64,000 nt of DNA. Origin: Thuidium tamariscinum (lineage: Eukaryota > Streptophyta > Bryopsida > Hypnales > Thuidiaceae). This document shows, piece after piece, positions 20,940-32,150 of the stretch. The stretch covers positions 12,787,501 to 12,851,500 of the forward strand of contig OX344749.2 in NCBI GenBank assembly GCA_947034885.2. The letters are read 5' to 3'. Position 1 is the first letter of the stretch; the number at the start of each line of letters is the position of its first letter. The notes under the pieces were generated by a model. It made no database searches and was not told the origin of the DNA. It saw nothing but the letters and a program-made list of their open reading frames with translations. The position numbers and the translations under genes were made by a program.

Positions 20940-22800
20940 CTTTGAGGCCGAGACCAAGGGTGTAGTCAGACCGCTAAAAAGAGGTTTCAATATAAATTTA
21001 AACTCATAGTAGAGGTCAAGAGCTTTTCAAAAACATAAAATACAAAGAAATTCAAACTAAAATGAATAAAATATGAGTGGATGAAGTTTTAAACACCAAT
21101 TAGCAAATAGAACTTCATCCATGCATAACTTCTACTAAAAAGTTCCAAATTGCATGTGCTACATCAATTTTAAAAAATAATCTTAATTTACACAAGAAAA
21201 AATCATTCAAAATTTAAAAATAGTAATATGTCAAAAGTCAATTTGAGAGTTAAAGTGAATATAGAGTTGAGGCTAAAAGCAAAGTCAGACCATTAGAAGG
21301 AAGTTATAGTATATATTTGAGTTAAAAATTTAATATTAAAGGTTGAGAGATTTTCAACAAAATAAAGTACAAATAAAACTAAGTTAAAGTGAAAAAGTTA
21401 TAAGCGGATGAAGTTTCAGTCACTAATTAATAATCAAAGCATTATTCATGCATAATTTCTACTAGGAAAGTCTAATTTACAAGTTTCACATCAATTTAGA
21501 AAGTTGGTTTTCACTTCTATAAGAAAAATATATTAGAAGTCTAAAAATAGTGAATTGTCAAAAGTCAAACCAAGAGTTAAAATAGTTAAGAAGGAAAGAA
21601 TAGAGAATTAAAAGATAAAAATAGAAATTAACAACCCAAAGTGTAGAAATTAGCAACTTCTATCTAACCACTTTTTCTCTCATTAGCCTACACTATAATG
21701 AAATAAACAATTGAGTTCAAGGACTCAAACTATAGAATGACAGAATTGTAGTTGAAGGTTTTAATTAAAATATAGAAATCGGTTGGAGAAGAAGGAGAAG
21801 GAAATATTAAAGATTTTCTTCTAACTAGACAACAAATACTTGAGGATAGGATAGATTAGGATAGGAAAATGAATCTAATCATTTTTAGTCTGTGTGTGAA
21901 GTTAAAAAAAAAAAGATTCAATACTATAGAAAAAAAAATAGAAGAGTTAAATAAAAGATAGAATCATTGCTAGAGAAAGGGGTGTTTTAAATGAGTATTT
22001 AAGTATAATCTTAGACATCAAATTATAAGTAATGACCTTTAAGGCAAGTTTTAGTAAAAACGTATTAAAAATACATTTATTTCTAGTAAATTTTTATTAA
22101 AAATTGCTTTAAAGGTCATCACTTATGATTTGATGTTTAGGACTATACTTAAATATTCACTTAAAACACCCCTTTCTCTTGTAATGAATTGGGACAAACA
22201 AGCTGTAACAAACTATTACTTTCAAGTGGTGAGCAAAAACTCAAAAAGCATTCAAACATTAAAAACAAAAAAATCTGAAAAAATGTCTACAACAATCTAC
22301 AAGATGATCCACCAATTGAGGTAGGTCTTTAATTAATTTATGAGTTATTCAATTTTGAAGTAGGTCAATTAAACTTACAGGTCTGAACTAGAAGTGTGAT
22401 TCAAAGTAGGAAGATAGAATTTTTCATTAGATACGGAATGATAATTGTTTGGAATTCTTTCTTAGCTTTTTAAAAACACCTTACACTTAGAATTTGGACT
22501 TAAGATGAACATGATAGGATTGGATGAAGTTTAGTCCCTAAAATGAATGAAAAGTGCGTAAAGAAAGTGAAAGTGGAATAAATTGAGTGAAATTAGAAGG
22601 GGTAAAAATAATTAAGCTTTAATTGAAAGGAAATCTCAATTTGAACTTATTAAGTGATAGAAAACCGTGGATGAAGTTTTAAGCATCAATTAGTAGTCAA
22701 ACTTCATTCATTCATAACTTTTGATAGGAAAGTCCAGTCAAGGTGAATTTTATCATGCTGAAATAGGAAAAAATAATATACAAGACTCTAAAGTTAGTTT
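20940..22800. repeat. Degenerate long tandem repeat (about 310-330 bp unit)
   Basis: Units starting near 20945 and 21262 (GAGGCCGAGACC / GAGGCTAAAAGC, then AGTCAGACC) share the order AAGTACAAA, GGATGAAGTTT, CATGCATAACTTCTACTA and GTCAAAAGTCAA. A third partial unit lies around 22655-22800. No coding capacity. It adjoins the Y fragment and may be LTR-derived. Confidence 0.6.
21973..22178. mobile_element. Palindromic MITE (206 bp)
   Basis: A 75-base arm beginning GAGAAAGGGGTGTTTTAA is repeated in reverse complement ending TTAAAACACCCCTTTCTC, with a loop of about 50 bases centred near 22076. Hairpin structure and size fit a MITE. No convincing target duplication is visible, so the superfamily is unassigned. 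Confidence 0.65.
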
Positions 22801-23714
22801 TGGTCTGAATACAACTTCACTAAAAAATCAAAATGTCCTAATCAAAGGCCAAAAAGCCAATTAAACCTAATTTGGGATATTTTTAGGGTTGTTTTAAGTT
22901 CGACACACTTAGAAATACACAAAGTTTCATTGCTTGAAAGGTGTAGTAGATGAACATGTAAACACCCATTTTCAAACATTTAGAATAGAACCCGGTTGTG
23001 CTAATCTAGTTACTAAAAGTGGGTTACTAGGTGCTTACAACGCCCTTTTATGAAATTGATTGTCTTTTTAGACTATTTTTGCACTTATTTTTTTTCTTCT
23101 TCCTATTGAACTTTCTGAATTTTAGCACAGACTATACATCCTACTATTGGTTTTCTAAGCATCTTCTATTTTCCAATCATCATCACTACTACATGTCAAA
23201 TGGAAGAACTAAAATTTGATGAAGAACAATTCATGATTAACTATTATATGACCAATAGACAACAATATTGTACATACTACTTCCTAAATTGAACAACACC
23301 TACGGCATTGAAGATCAAAAAAGAGATGCATATAATATATTGTTGTCTATATAGAGGCTTCTACGAACAAGAACAACACTTTCGAAACTTCACAATATAG
23401 CGACAATCACAATTTGAGCACTTACAAAATCCTTCTCTAATGCCTTGGTGCTTCAGTCTCCTCGGTTTTACATCATCTTTTTCTTCTGACAGTCAGTTCT
23501 ATGAATTAGAGGAGCATTGACAATTTCTGATATGCGTTTTTGACTTTCTAGCATATAATTGCATATAATGTGGAGTTTGAAGCTTACATATCTTTATAAT
23601 TTATTTATATTTTCATCGTTAGGTTAGTTGATGCTTTCCTATAAAAATGTATCCACTCCTATTTCAAAAAAGAGGTCGACCTATAAGATTGTATTAGTGC
23701 ATGATTTAAAAATC
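22800..23714. other. Unassigned AT-rich interval
   Basis: No convincing gene or repeat boundary. Short ORFs at 23031-23219 and 23628-23822 lack codon structure or similarity I can recognise. Confidence 0.3.
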
Positions 23715-25030
23715 TTAGATTGCGACACTAATCCAACGTACCTCATTTCCTTGTTGTACTTCTTGAGAAGCACTCAAGGTTGTCAATGTTGGTATGATGT
23801 TATTTTCTGCAACACCTATTGATGTATTATTCTCCTCCATTGTATTAGGGGTACTTGATGGCAATGGTATAGTATTCTTAGCCTTTGCATCACTTAGTAA
23901 GTTGTTAGTACCTCCCCGCTGCTCTAGTGCCTCCAACCGTTGTATGATTTGAATGAATGTCGAGTGTTGAGCGACTTCCTCTTCCAAAAAAACCAACACT
24001 TATAAAGGAAGAGGTTCATGAGTTTTCTCGTCATGAACATCATCACTACAATTTTGTATTACTTTTTTTTCTTCATGCGTCTCGGCATTTGGCAAATTCT
24101 CTCTTCCCTCGCTATAGCTACGAGCGCCGCAACTATTCTTTGCACTTTATGTTCCGTCACCATTTTTCACCATGGCATTATGCACTTATTGATAACGTTT
24201 TGACCTTTTAACATAGCCTTAGGCCTCTCCATTTCTACTCTGATTTCATTTGGTGATAGAGACCTCTTCAACCTTTTTTGCAACCTCTCATGCACACCTA
24301 CTTTACTTGATGGTTATGTCCTCCCAATGATCGTGTAAGATGCATTGGCCTTCTTGCAGTTCTCAACCTTCTTCATTATAGGTGGACTATTGAGCTCAAG
24401 CTACAATGACTTTCATATCCTATTGTTCATTCCATCTAACTTCCCCTAGTTCAAACATATTCTCTTCTACATCTCAACGCGCCTTAAACTGATTCCATGA
24501 GCTATGACCTTCTTTACAAATTTTCACTTAATGAACTTACTATATTACCACATATATTATATCCATTCAGCAACTTCTTTTACTTTCTCTTCTAATTGAC
24601 AACTAATGTTTCCTATGGATGGATCCAAACTCTTGGGCAATAGCACGAGTTCTTTCTACCAAACTCCTACACCTATGCCACATGGCTCCTTTTGATATTT
24701 ATCAACTAGGGGGTAATTTTATGGCAATCCGTCAGCAAATTGCCTATTGCTTTTTCTTATGCGTGCTCCTAGTGCATGCCTCCTCTACCGATGCTTATTA
24801 ATCACTATCAAATGCATGTCAACTTCTTCATTGACTACATAGTTTTCATCTTCTAAAGTCAGCTCCTCTGAATTCCTTGCAAGTCCTTCATCTTCTTCAA
24901 TGTCACCATTGACTTGAATATCATAGTCATCTTTGTAGAAAGAATACGGCCGTGGCAGAACTTCCTCTCTCTCTCCTAATACACCCTTTGCATTTTCTTC
25001 ATACTCCTGAAATTCAAACTCTATTCTTAC
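23715..25030 (-). pseudogene. Decayed coding region, possibly En/Spm (Ptta-type) transposon gene
   Basis: On the minus strand, discontinuous coding-like pieces run from about 25030 (acidic segment with EREEVLPRPYSFYKDDYD) through a Lys/Asn/Ala piece (VENCKKANASYTIIGRT near 24370-24310) to an open frame at 23999-23715 (94 codons) containing EEEVAQHSTFIQIIQRLEAL, which could form a coiled coil. The order of acidic N-terminus, basic KKANA...GRT-like block and C-terminal coil loosely recalls plant Ptta/En/Spm-type transposon proteins. Many stops interrupt it. The assignment is tentative and a captured or host pseudogene is possible. Confidence 0.35.
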
Positions 25031-27350
25031 AAAAAATGATCAAGTTTTTCTTGACATTCTCAATTTCTAATTAAGATAGTGTTATTCAAACATGAAGATT
25101 AGGCCTATCAAACATAGCATTTTAAATTATCAACTGTGACTTTAACTTGTCTTCATTTCTATGTACTTCTAAAAAGATTTTAGTTCTAAGTTTATCTTCA
25201 TAAATATATACATCAGACACTCATATGAAGAATGTCCTAACGGATTAAGATAGCACATGCATATATCTTTGTTGTTTCTATTGTCATCCAAATTTCTCAT
25301 AGGTCTCCAACTCTAACTTTATAACTTCATCAACATAAGCCCTTTGTAGCTATGACACAGAAAGGGTAAGTACTAGTTCTTTGAAATTGGGAAAAATAGT
25401 TCCATGTACCTATACAAAAGATTTACACATAATATAATTATTGAAAAAATGGCATAAATACATGATCTGAACACCATCACAAGGTTGTTATGGACCTCCA
25501 ACCTCATCTTGAACTTGTAGCAAAAGTATTTTCACAAAGCGTGGATAAAATGTGGCTATTCAAATAGTACAAAGATAGGTACAAGACATAATTTAATTTT
25601 ACTATACTATAAATCAAACAATAGTATCCCAAGCATAAAGGTCAGCCACCCATACTCTATTCAATGATGAATATAAATCTCCAAATGAAAAAGTACATTT
25701 CAAAATCATTAAAAAATTTGTTAATCTTTTTTTCTTCAATTTATGTGGTAGACCAACATCTGAATAAAAAATTGTGAGATTTACTATATTTTCAAAAAAA
25801 ATCATTTTGTGAAGTGGCAATGTATCTTTTTAATTCACTAAACACCAAGATGTTTCAATACTTGATTGGAATGAATGAAAATTCCATTTACAGTCAAATT
25901 AATTGAGGATTATCGGATTGATAACTCATGAATACTAGTTTATTAATGAATTTTTTATTTTGAAAATGGGCAAATAAGAAAATAATTGCATTTATTATGG
26001 CAAACTAATGTAATAAACTTCTATATTAATGATAAGAAAGACAAAACTTATGCTAAAGGGAGGATTGTGGTAATCAATCTTGTAAATTGTTGGCATTGTG
26101 TTTAAAAGAAAGTGATTTGAATATCAATGTTTCTACTTCCTTCAAAAAGATCCAAACCGTTGATAAATAATATCACTTACCATTTGTTAATTGGACCTCT
26201 ACTATCAAGAATAGTAAAACCCTAATGATGTACATACACAATTCCCACAATCTACAACAAAAAACATAGTGGTATTGTAGTAATCACAAATCCTAGTCAC
26301 TTCAAACTCACATTGAAATCAACCTACAATCAAAATCAAGTGTGGTTATCTATTTTTCATTATAGATGTTAGCATTCAACATGCATTAATGACATAAAAA
26401 ATTAGTATTTAATGATATAACTTGTTGTTTGAAAACTTGTTGCTTGAACCACCTCAATATGTGCTCAATATAATATAGACCTAAAATACAAGTGTTAATA
26501 GTGATGAAAAAAATAAGCTTTAGTTCCTACATCATGAACTCTCATCACTCCTTCCTACATACTATACAAGCAAGTGTTAAGAAAATCATCAAAATTTTGA
26601 GTTGTAAGAGAAGGCATGCAACCTACATTACATTATATAACAAATCAGGTAAAAATAATTCCTTTGAAAAGCTATAAGTATCTTACTTTGAAGTTCTATA
26701 TGCGTTAGATATTTAACAATATCATATTAGGTGCTTAAGTTTGAAGAGGCCTTCAAAGTGTCCAACATGTTATACACAAACTTCAAATTGATGGAAAAAT
26801 GTAGGCATTGTGTGTGAATGCATATTCTAGCAATTTTGCGAGTTAAAAATGACTACTACAAATAAGCCAAAATGACTTACTTAGGTTGCAACACACCTAA
26901 TGTTGACACTCAAAAAATGTTAGATAGCATTATCCAACCTATACATCTAAATCATTATCCTCTGTACTAGTTTTCCTCCTCATGAATACCAAACCTACCA
27001 ATAGGTCATTGAATACATTTTTTAAACATTCTTTATTGTCAATTTTACCAACTTGTTATAGAAAAAATGAAGTTCCACAATACAGGTGAAATATGAGAAA
27101 ATCTTGATTATTCCAAGTCTTACATTATATAAAGGGAGTGAGAATAAAAACAAAACTCAATGCTATGCAAAGTTTAGTAGGCAATAGTCAACTCTAACTA
27201 CATATGTTCACCAAATCCTTTCATCTTAAAGCCAATGCAAATAGTAGATGAATATTAACAATATTGCATAAACGGCATGACCAAAACATTTTGCTTAATA
27301 CATCAATTAAAATGCTTCATACATATGATATTAAAAACATGAGTTATACA
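25031..27350. other. Unassigned AT-rich interval
   Basis: About 2.3 kb with only short ORFs (25614-25820, 26492-26677) and no motif I can place. Parts look like old intron or transposon filler. Confidence 0.3.
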
Positions 27351-27858
27351 ATGAGCTCAAAAGTGGCAGTCACTGCCACAAATAGTAAAGAATGAGACAA
27401 AAAGTGGCTGTCACAATCTTTTATTAATTTTCCTACCCCCTCCCTCATCAGAAAAATCAGCAGCCATTGGATTTGAATTTTTTTAAATCCCACCCCCCTC
27501 CAAGAAAAATCAACAACCGTCGGATATCGATACGATACTGAATACATGTACAAATACAATATACGGGTACTGGTACTGAATGTCATTTATCCCATATTCT
27601 TTGTCTCCCAACCCACCTTCTCATAATTATAAGAGGGTGGGGGGAGGGGGGATTCACAAGTTTAAACAATTTAAAATTTTGAAATTTAATATTTATATTA
27701 GATTGGGTGGGGAGGGGGGTTAAAATTTTTTTAATTTAATGTTTAAATCAGATTTGGGGGGGGGGGGTGCATCAATTTTGAAATTTTTATAGTTTTTGAG
27801 CTCATTGTGACACAGTTTGTCACAATGACAATGAGCTCAAAAGAGGCAGTCATTGCCT
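27351..27858. repeat. Direct repeats bracketing a G-run cluster
   Basis: CAATGAGCTCAAAAGTGGCA at 27351 and CAATGAGCTCAAAAGAGGCA at 27829 are direct repeats about 480 bases apart, each followed by a GTCA-TGCC sequence. Between them lie three guanine-run clusters (27641-27660, 27704-27720, 27756-27768) separated by similar AT-rich TTTAAAATTTTGAAATTTAAT-like spacers, so the G-run plus spacer is itself a degenerate tandem repeat. Confidence 0.6.
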
Positions 27859-29500
27859 CATCCACAATGCTCTTATTCCATAAAAAAAACTCTAAGATCC
27901 AATTCAACAGCCACCATATCCACATGTGGCAAAACCACAATCAAATGTCCTCATCTCCATGCTACTCAAATATATCATCAACATCTTCTTTAGCTTTTCC
28001 CTCAAAAACCAAATCAATCTTCGTAATTTGGTTATGTTTTTTCATGATATCTTCTTGGGTTTGTTGAATTTTAATATCATGATTTTCATTGTCTTTGAGA
28101 TTGCAATCTCCTTGCATTGCCAAATCCAATTGAGCACATTCATTAGTAAATAACTAAATTAAAAACAACTTCACTAAAGCACTTAATGAAAAAAAAGAAA
28201 ACTACACTAGAAACTTATTACATGTGCAAACCATGCCAGTTGTTCTTGTAGTAATCATAGATGTGTTGAGTTGTTGTAGTTCCTTCCAAACTTGACATAT
28301 CCAATCACTCTACAAAATGCCCTTGCTCCATATGGATCATCTCCCTCAACCCTCCACAACAAATCTATACATCAATGAAAATTTTAGGAAATGATAAAGG
28401 AATGAATACCAACCATTCAAAAATTCTAAGGGAATATAGAAAATGACTTTTCAATTGCCAAATACCATCTCTGAAATCCCTCAAGCTACATATTTGCTCT
28501 TATATTTTATACTTACCAATGTTTAAATGAATTTAGGGACTTCCAAATGCCTCCACAATTTGTTGTATGCATTCATAGAAAAACAACCACAACAGTTGTT
28601 GAAGGTCATCAACACTTTTTTTAAATTTCTTTCACTCATGCTTTGTCAAAGGCTTTGCGTTGCTCCCTATCATTTGTCATAACCTTAAAAGTTTCTAAAA
28701 TTGCCTCCATGTATTTCCCCAATGGCTTCATCTTAGAGTGCTTTTGAATTCAATTGCAACATCAATTGCTTTGGGATTATGTGCATGTGAGGCTTTACAT
28801 ACTCCCATGAACACATATGGTATTGAGTATGCACAAACTTTTGTGTCTCGATTTAGGCTTACAATTGACAATACATTCTCAAGTCAATTGTTTGTTGCTA
28901 CAACATCCTAATTATTCTGTTGCTTGATACAACATCAATAAAATAGTAAGGACTACAACCCCAACATGAAGCATTGTTTGTATGAATGCCTTTATCTCCA
29001 ATACCTTGGTTTGCGAGATCATCCCTACTTTTTGAAGTAGTAGCTTCTCCTACATATTGATCAAAAATATTGTCAATATTACAAAATGTTATTGAAAGAT
29101 TTTTCACACATTAAGGAGCTACTTGCAACATGGTTGCCTCAAGATCAATGACAAAAATGTGCATCCATTGAGACACTACATTGAATGCTAATGTTCTCAC
29201 TAGGTGATTTCTTATCAATTCACAAAACTTTCTAGAAACCATTTAGTTTTATTGAAAATTGAAATGATGAGATTACCACATAAGCAAGTTCTTTTGTACA
29301 AAGTAAGAGTTGATGATACTTTGGTCATAATTGTATAGTATGGACCCTACTATGTTTGAAGGGCACTTTTTTTGCACATACACAACTTTTTCGTCCATCC
29401 AATCCAAAGGATCTTGAATCAGTGCAATGTTAATACAAAATTATCAAAACTTTCCTTTAAATCACTAACAATGGGCCTTTTGCTTTGAATTTCTAACAAT
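27859..29500 (-). pseudogene. Unassigned coding-like relic
   Basis: Minus-strand pieces have codon-like structure but no recognised family: 28142-27975 reads an acidic stretch (ECAQLDLAMQGDCNLKDNEN... ending VDDIFE), 28370-28230 reads LLWRVEGDDPYGARAFCRVI, and 29107-28898 is a 69-codon frame with TNNASCWGC. Stops separate them. They could be exons of one decayed transposon or host gene. I considered a hAT transposase but could not find its C-terminal signature. Confidence 0.25.
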
Positions 29501-30163
29501 GAATCAATTATTGTGATAGAGACAAATATGCCTTAGAACAAAATCTGTAACTGCTGAATTGATGATTAATGACAAAAGATATAAATCAAATTCTATAAAG
29601 AATAAAATGTACATCAATTAGAGAATAACACATAACTTTCCATTCATCCTAAGAGCAAAAATTGTGCCGTAGTTATCTAGTAAATTCTGAAAGTGAAGAA
29701 AGATCAATTTGGTACTTCTATAACAATTTGAAGTTAATGTTATTTTTTCATTGCTAATTCTATATCAAATTAATTCTAATCATATTAACATCAAACTTTG
29801 AAAAAATCAACATCATTTGTTTTATACTTGATATAAATTGAACATGAAATAAATATAAAATAAATATGAAAACTAGATGTTGTGGGTGATTCTAACTCTA
29901 CCCTTGAATTAAAACCTTATTTACGGTTTCTAATGGCAAATTTGAATGAGAAATGATAGGGTGATCAAAATAAATGCATTGCAAGCAATGAACACTCAAA
30001 TGATGTAATTTGTTCCTACAAAAATCTAAAAAATCATGAAAAATTGTCAAAATTAATACAGTTTAAAGTCAATTGGTCAACTAATAAAATGTTAAGGTTT
30101 CATGTCAAACGTTTTGTGCTAGAAAAAAGCCTTAGAATTTCAGGGGTAAAAGAAAACAATATA
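29501..30163. other. Unassigned AT-rich interval
   Basis: No supported feature. Confidence 0.3.
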
Positions 30164-30268
30164 CTTCCTTTGTCTTAAAATTAAACTAGTGTTTCTCTTA
30201 TAATTAAACTAGTGTGTCTTTTTAAATTAGACAAAGGAAACACTACTCTTAACTATAGATAGAAGGAG
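30164..30268. mobile_element. Stowaway-like MITE (105 bp)
   Basis: Starts TA then CTTCCTTTGTCTTAAAAT and ends AGATAGAAGGAG then TA. The outer CTYCYT...AGRAGGAG ends and TA flanks match the plant Stowaway/mariner consensus, although the inverted repeat is imperfect. An internal repeat of ATTAAACTAGTGT is present. Confidence 0.5.
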
Positions 30269-31419
30269 TAATTTTTAATCAAATTCAAATGAAATACTAA
30301 TAATCAAAGTGCACTTCTTACAATATGAGTTGCTAAATTGACACTGATGAACTAGTATAGCATTAAACTCACGTGTAAAAACAAAAGAAATAACAACAAT
30401 ACTACAACAAATCATAACTATTAAAATAATTGTTGCAATTTTAACACAATATTGTTTTGATTACAATTTGAAATTGTAAGTAAATACAAGTCAATAGCTA
30501 GTCAAAAGAAATGTGGTATTGACTAAATTATTTGATATTTCAATATTGAAATAGATTTGTTATCTTAAACTACTATATACTATTATTTATCTTCAATACT
30601 GTTGCAATTATTGTATGCAAACAATACTAAAAAAGAAGATCATTTTTCATTATTGAAATGCAATTGAAACAATGAAGTTGCAATAAGGCATTCAAACATA
30701 ATTGGTAACTCACTACGGTAGTATAATTGCAATCATTTTTATTTTCTTGATGTTGTTCTAAAGTTTTGAGTTTTATCTCTTTTTCATCCAAAATATACTT
30801 TAAACTTGATCCACTTCTATCTTTCTTAATTAAAGTCTGATTTTTAAGTTTAAGATGTTTTCAGAAAGCTGTGAGATAGTTCTACCTTATTTCAAATCTA
30901 AAACTTTAGAAAAATTTATTCAAATTACTTTGACTTTGACTTCTAATTTGGCCACTATGTTTTTAAAGACTAACTTTAAAAATCAATAACAACTAAAGTA
31001 ATTTGTGACTTACTTTATTTTGGGGTTCATCTTAAACATTGTTGTAGAGGTTTTTCAATTTTTCTTCATTTGCCATCTTATAGTATTTTCTTCCAACTTC
31101 AATTATTGTTTTATTCTTATTCTAATGGTTTCTCCAAGATTTCTCCTAATCCTATAAACTTCTAATCTTTCCTTCACTACTTGTATAACACCAAATTTTG
31201 CTTTTTACTTCATTCTATCATTCTACTTGGAGTTTTTGAACTTTGCTTCTTCCTATGATAGTTGAGTGAAAGAATTATGAATTCACAAGTGCTAATTTTT
31301 ACTACTAATAGGTGTTAATTGATATTTTCTCTCTTCTAATTATATTTACAAGGGCTAACTTTGTGTCCTATGGCTCCCACCTCTTCTTCTCATAATTTCA
31401 ATTTTTGTCCCTAAAATGC
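30269..31419. other. Unassigned AT-rich interval
   Basis: No gene supported. Contains a run of thymine-rich low-complexity sequence. Confidence 0.3.
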
Positions 31420-31658
31420 CACGGTTGCTAGTATGTGAGCATAGAAGTGTGAGCTTATGAGCCTCAAAGATGATGCACCTATAGTATAGGTGCTTATCCT
31501 ATAGAAACCTTCTATAATAAGAATACATTTATACTACACATACCTATATTATAGGTATTTTTACTATAAACACCTTCAAAGGTGGTAGTATATCTACTTA
31601 TATACATATAAGAAGCTCGCATGCTCGCATGTTCATGCTCACACACTAGCATTGTTGC
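31420..31658. mobile_element. Short MULE-derived MITE (239 bp)
   Basis: Flanked by an exact 9-bp duplication CTAAAATGC (31411-31419 and 31659-31667). The left end is CACGGTTGCTAGTATGTGAGC. The right end, reversed, is GCAACAATGCTAGTGTGTGA. Both match the termini of the 21-kb MULE at 36446-57516 (for example GCAACGATGCTAGCATGTGA). The interior is filled with CTATAGTATAGGT-type AT repeats and has no coding capacity. It is a non-autonomous family member whose ends would be recognised by the MULE transposase. Confidence 0.85.
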
Positions 31659-31679
31659 CTAAAATGCTAATTTTTCCAC

Positions 31680-32150
31680 CTTTTTTTCTTCTACTCCAAA
31701 CTCCTTTCCCCCCCCCCCTCGTTTTTTTTCTTTTTTTTCTAAAATTCTCAAAAAAAACTAAAAAAAAAAAAATTAGTTGAGACGTGGGAAAAAAGATCAA
31801 TTCCCCCTCCTTGGCGTTATGATCAAGGCACTTGGCAGGCCGAGTTAAGCTAGCCCGGTTGGACCAAGCCAAGGTTTGATCATCTAGTTTTGGACCTTGG
31901 TCCTTGCGAGGGTTCGACAATCTTAATGGACTACCTTCTTGCCTTCCTTGTTAGGGGTATGGCTTCTTTGGTAGGGCTGGAGAAGGGCTAATCCTGAAAC
32001 TATATATTCAAAATTTGAAATTTTTTAGCCAAATTCTACAACAAATATTTGTCCTTGGAAGGCAAAATTAGAATGAAATTTTCTACAAAGACACATGGTT
32101 CTAACAACTTGGTTCTAAAAATATGAAAGAAGAGTTTGTTGACAACGTGA
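31680..32150. other. Low-complexity and unassigned sequence
   Basis: Homopolymer-rich block (C-run at 31708-31718, T and A runs to 31775) followed by about 100 bases of higher GC (31795-31920) that I cannot assign. Confidence 0.3.

Noticed and set aside
27859..29500. hAT transposase relic on the minus strand
   Set aside because: No dimerisation-region signature or catalytic motif could be found; kept only as unassigned coding-like relic.
31639..31920. 93-codon minus-strand frame
   Set aside because: It runs through homopolymer tracts (Lys/Phe/Gly runs) and has no conserved relative in the window.
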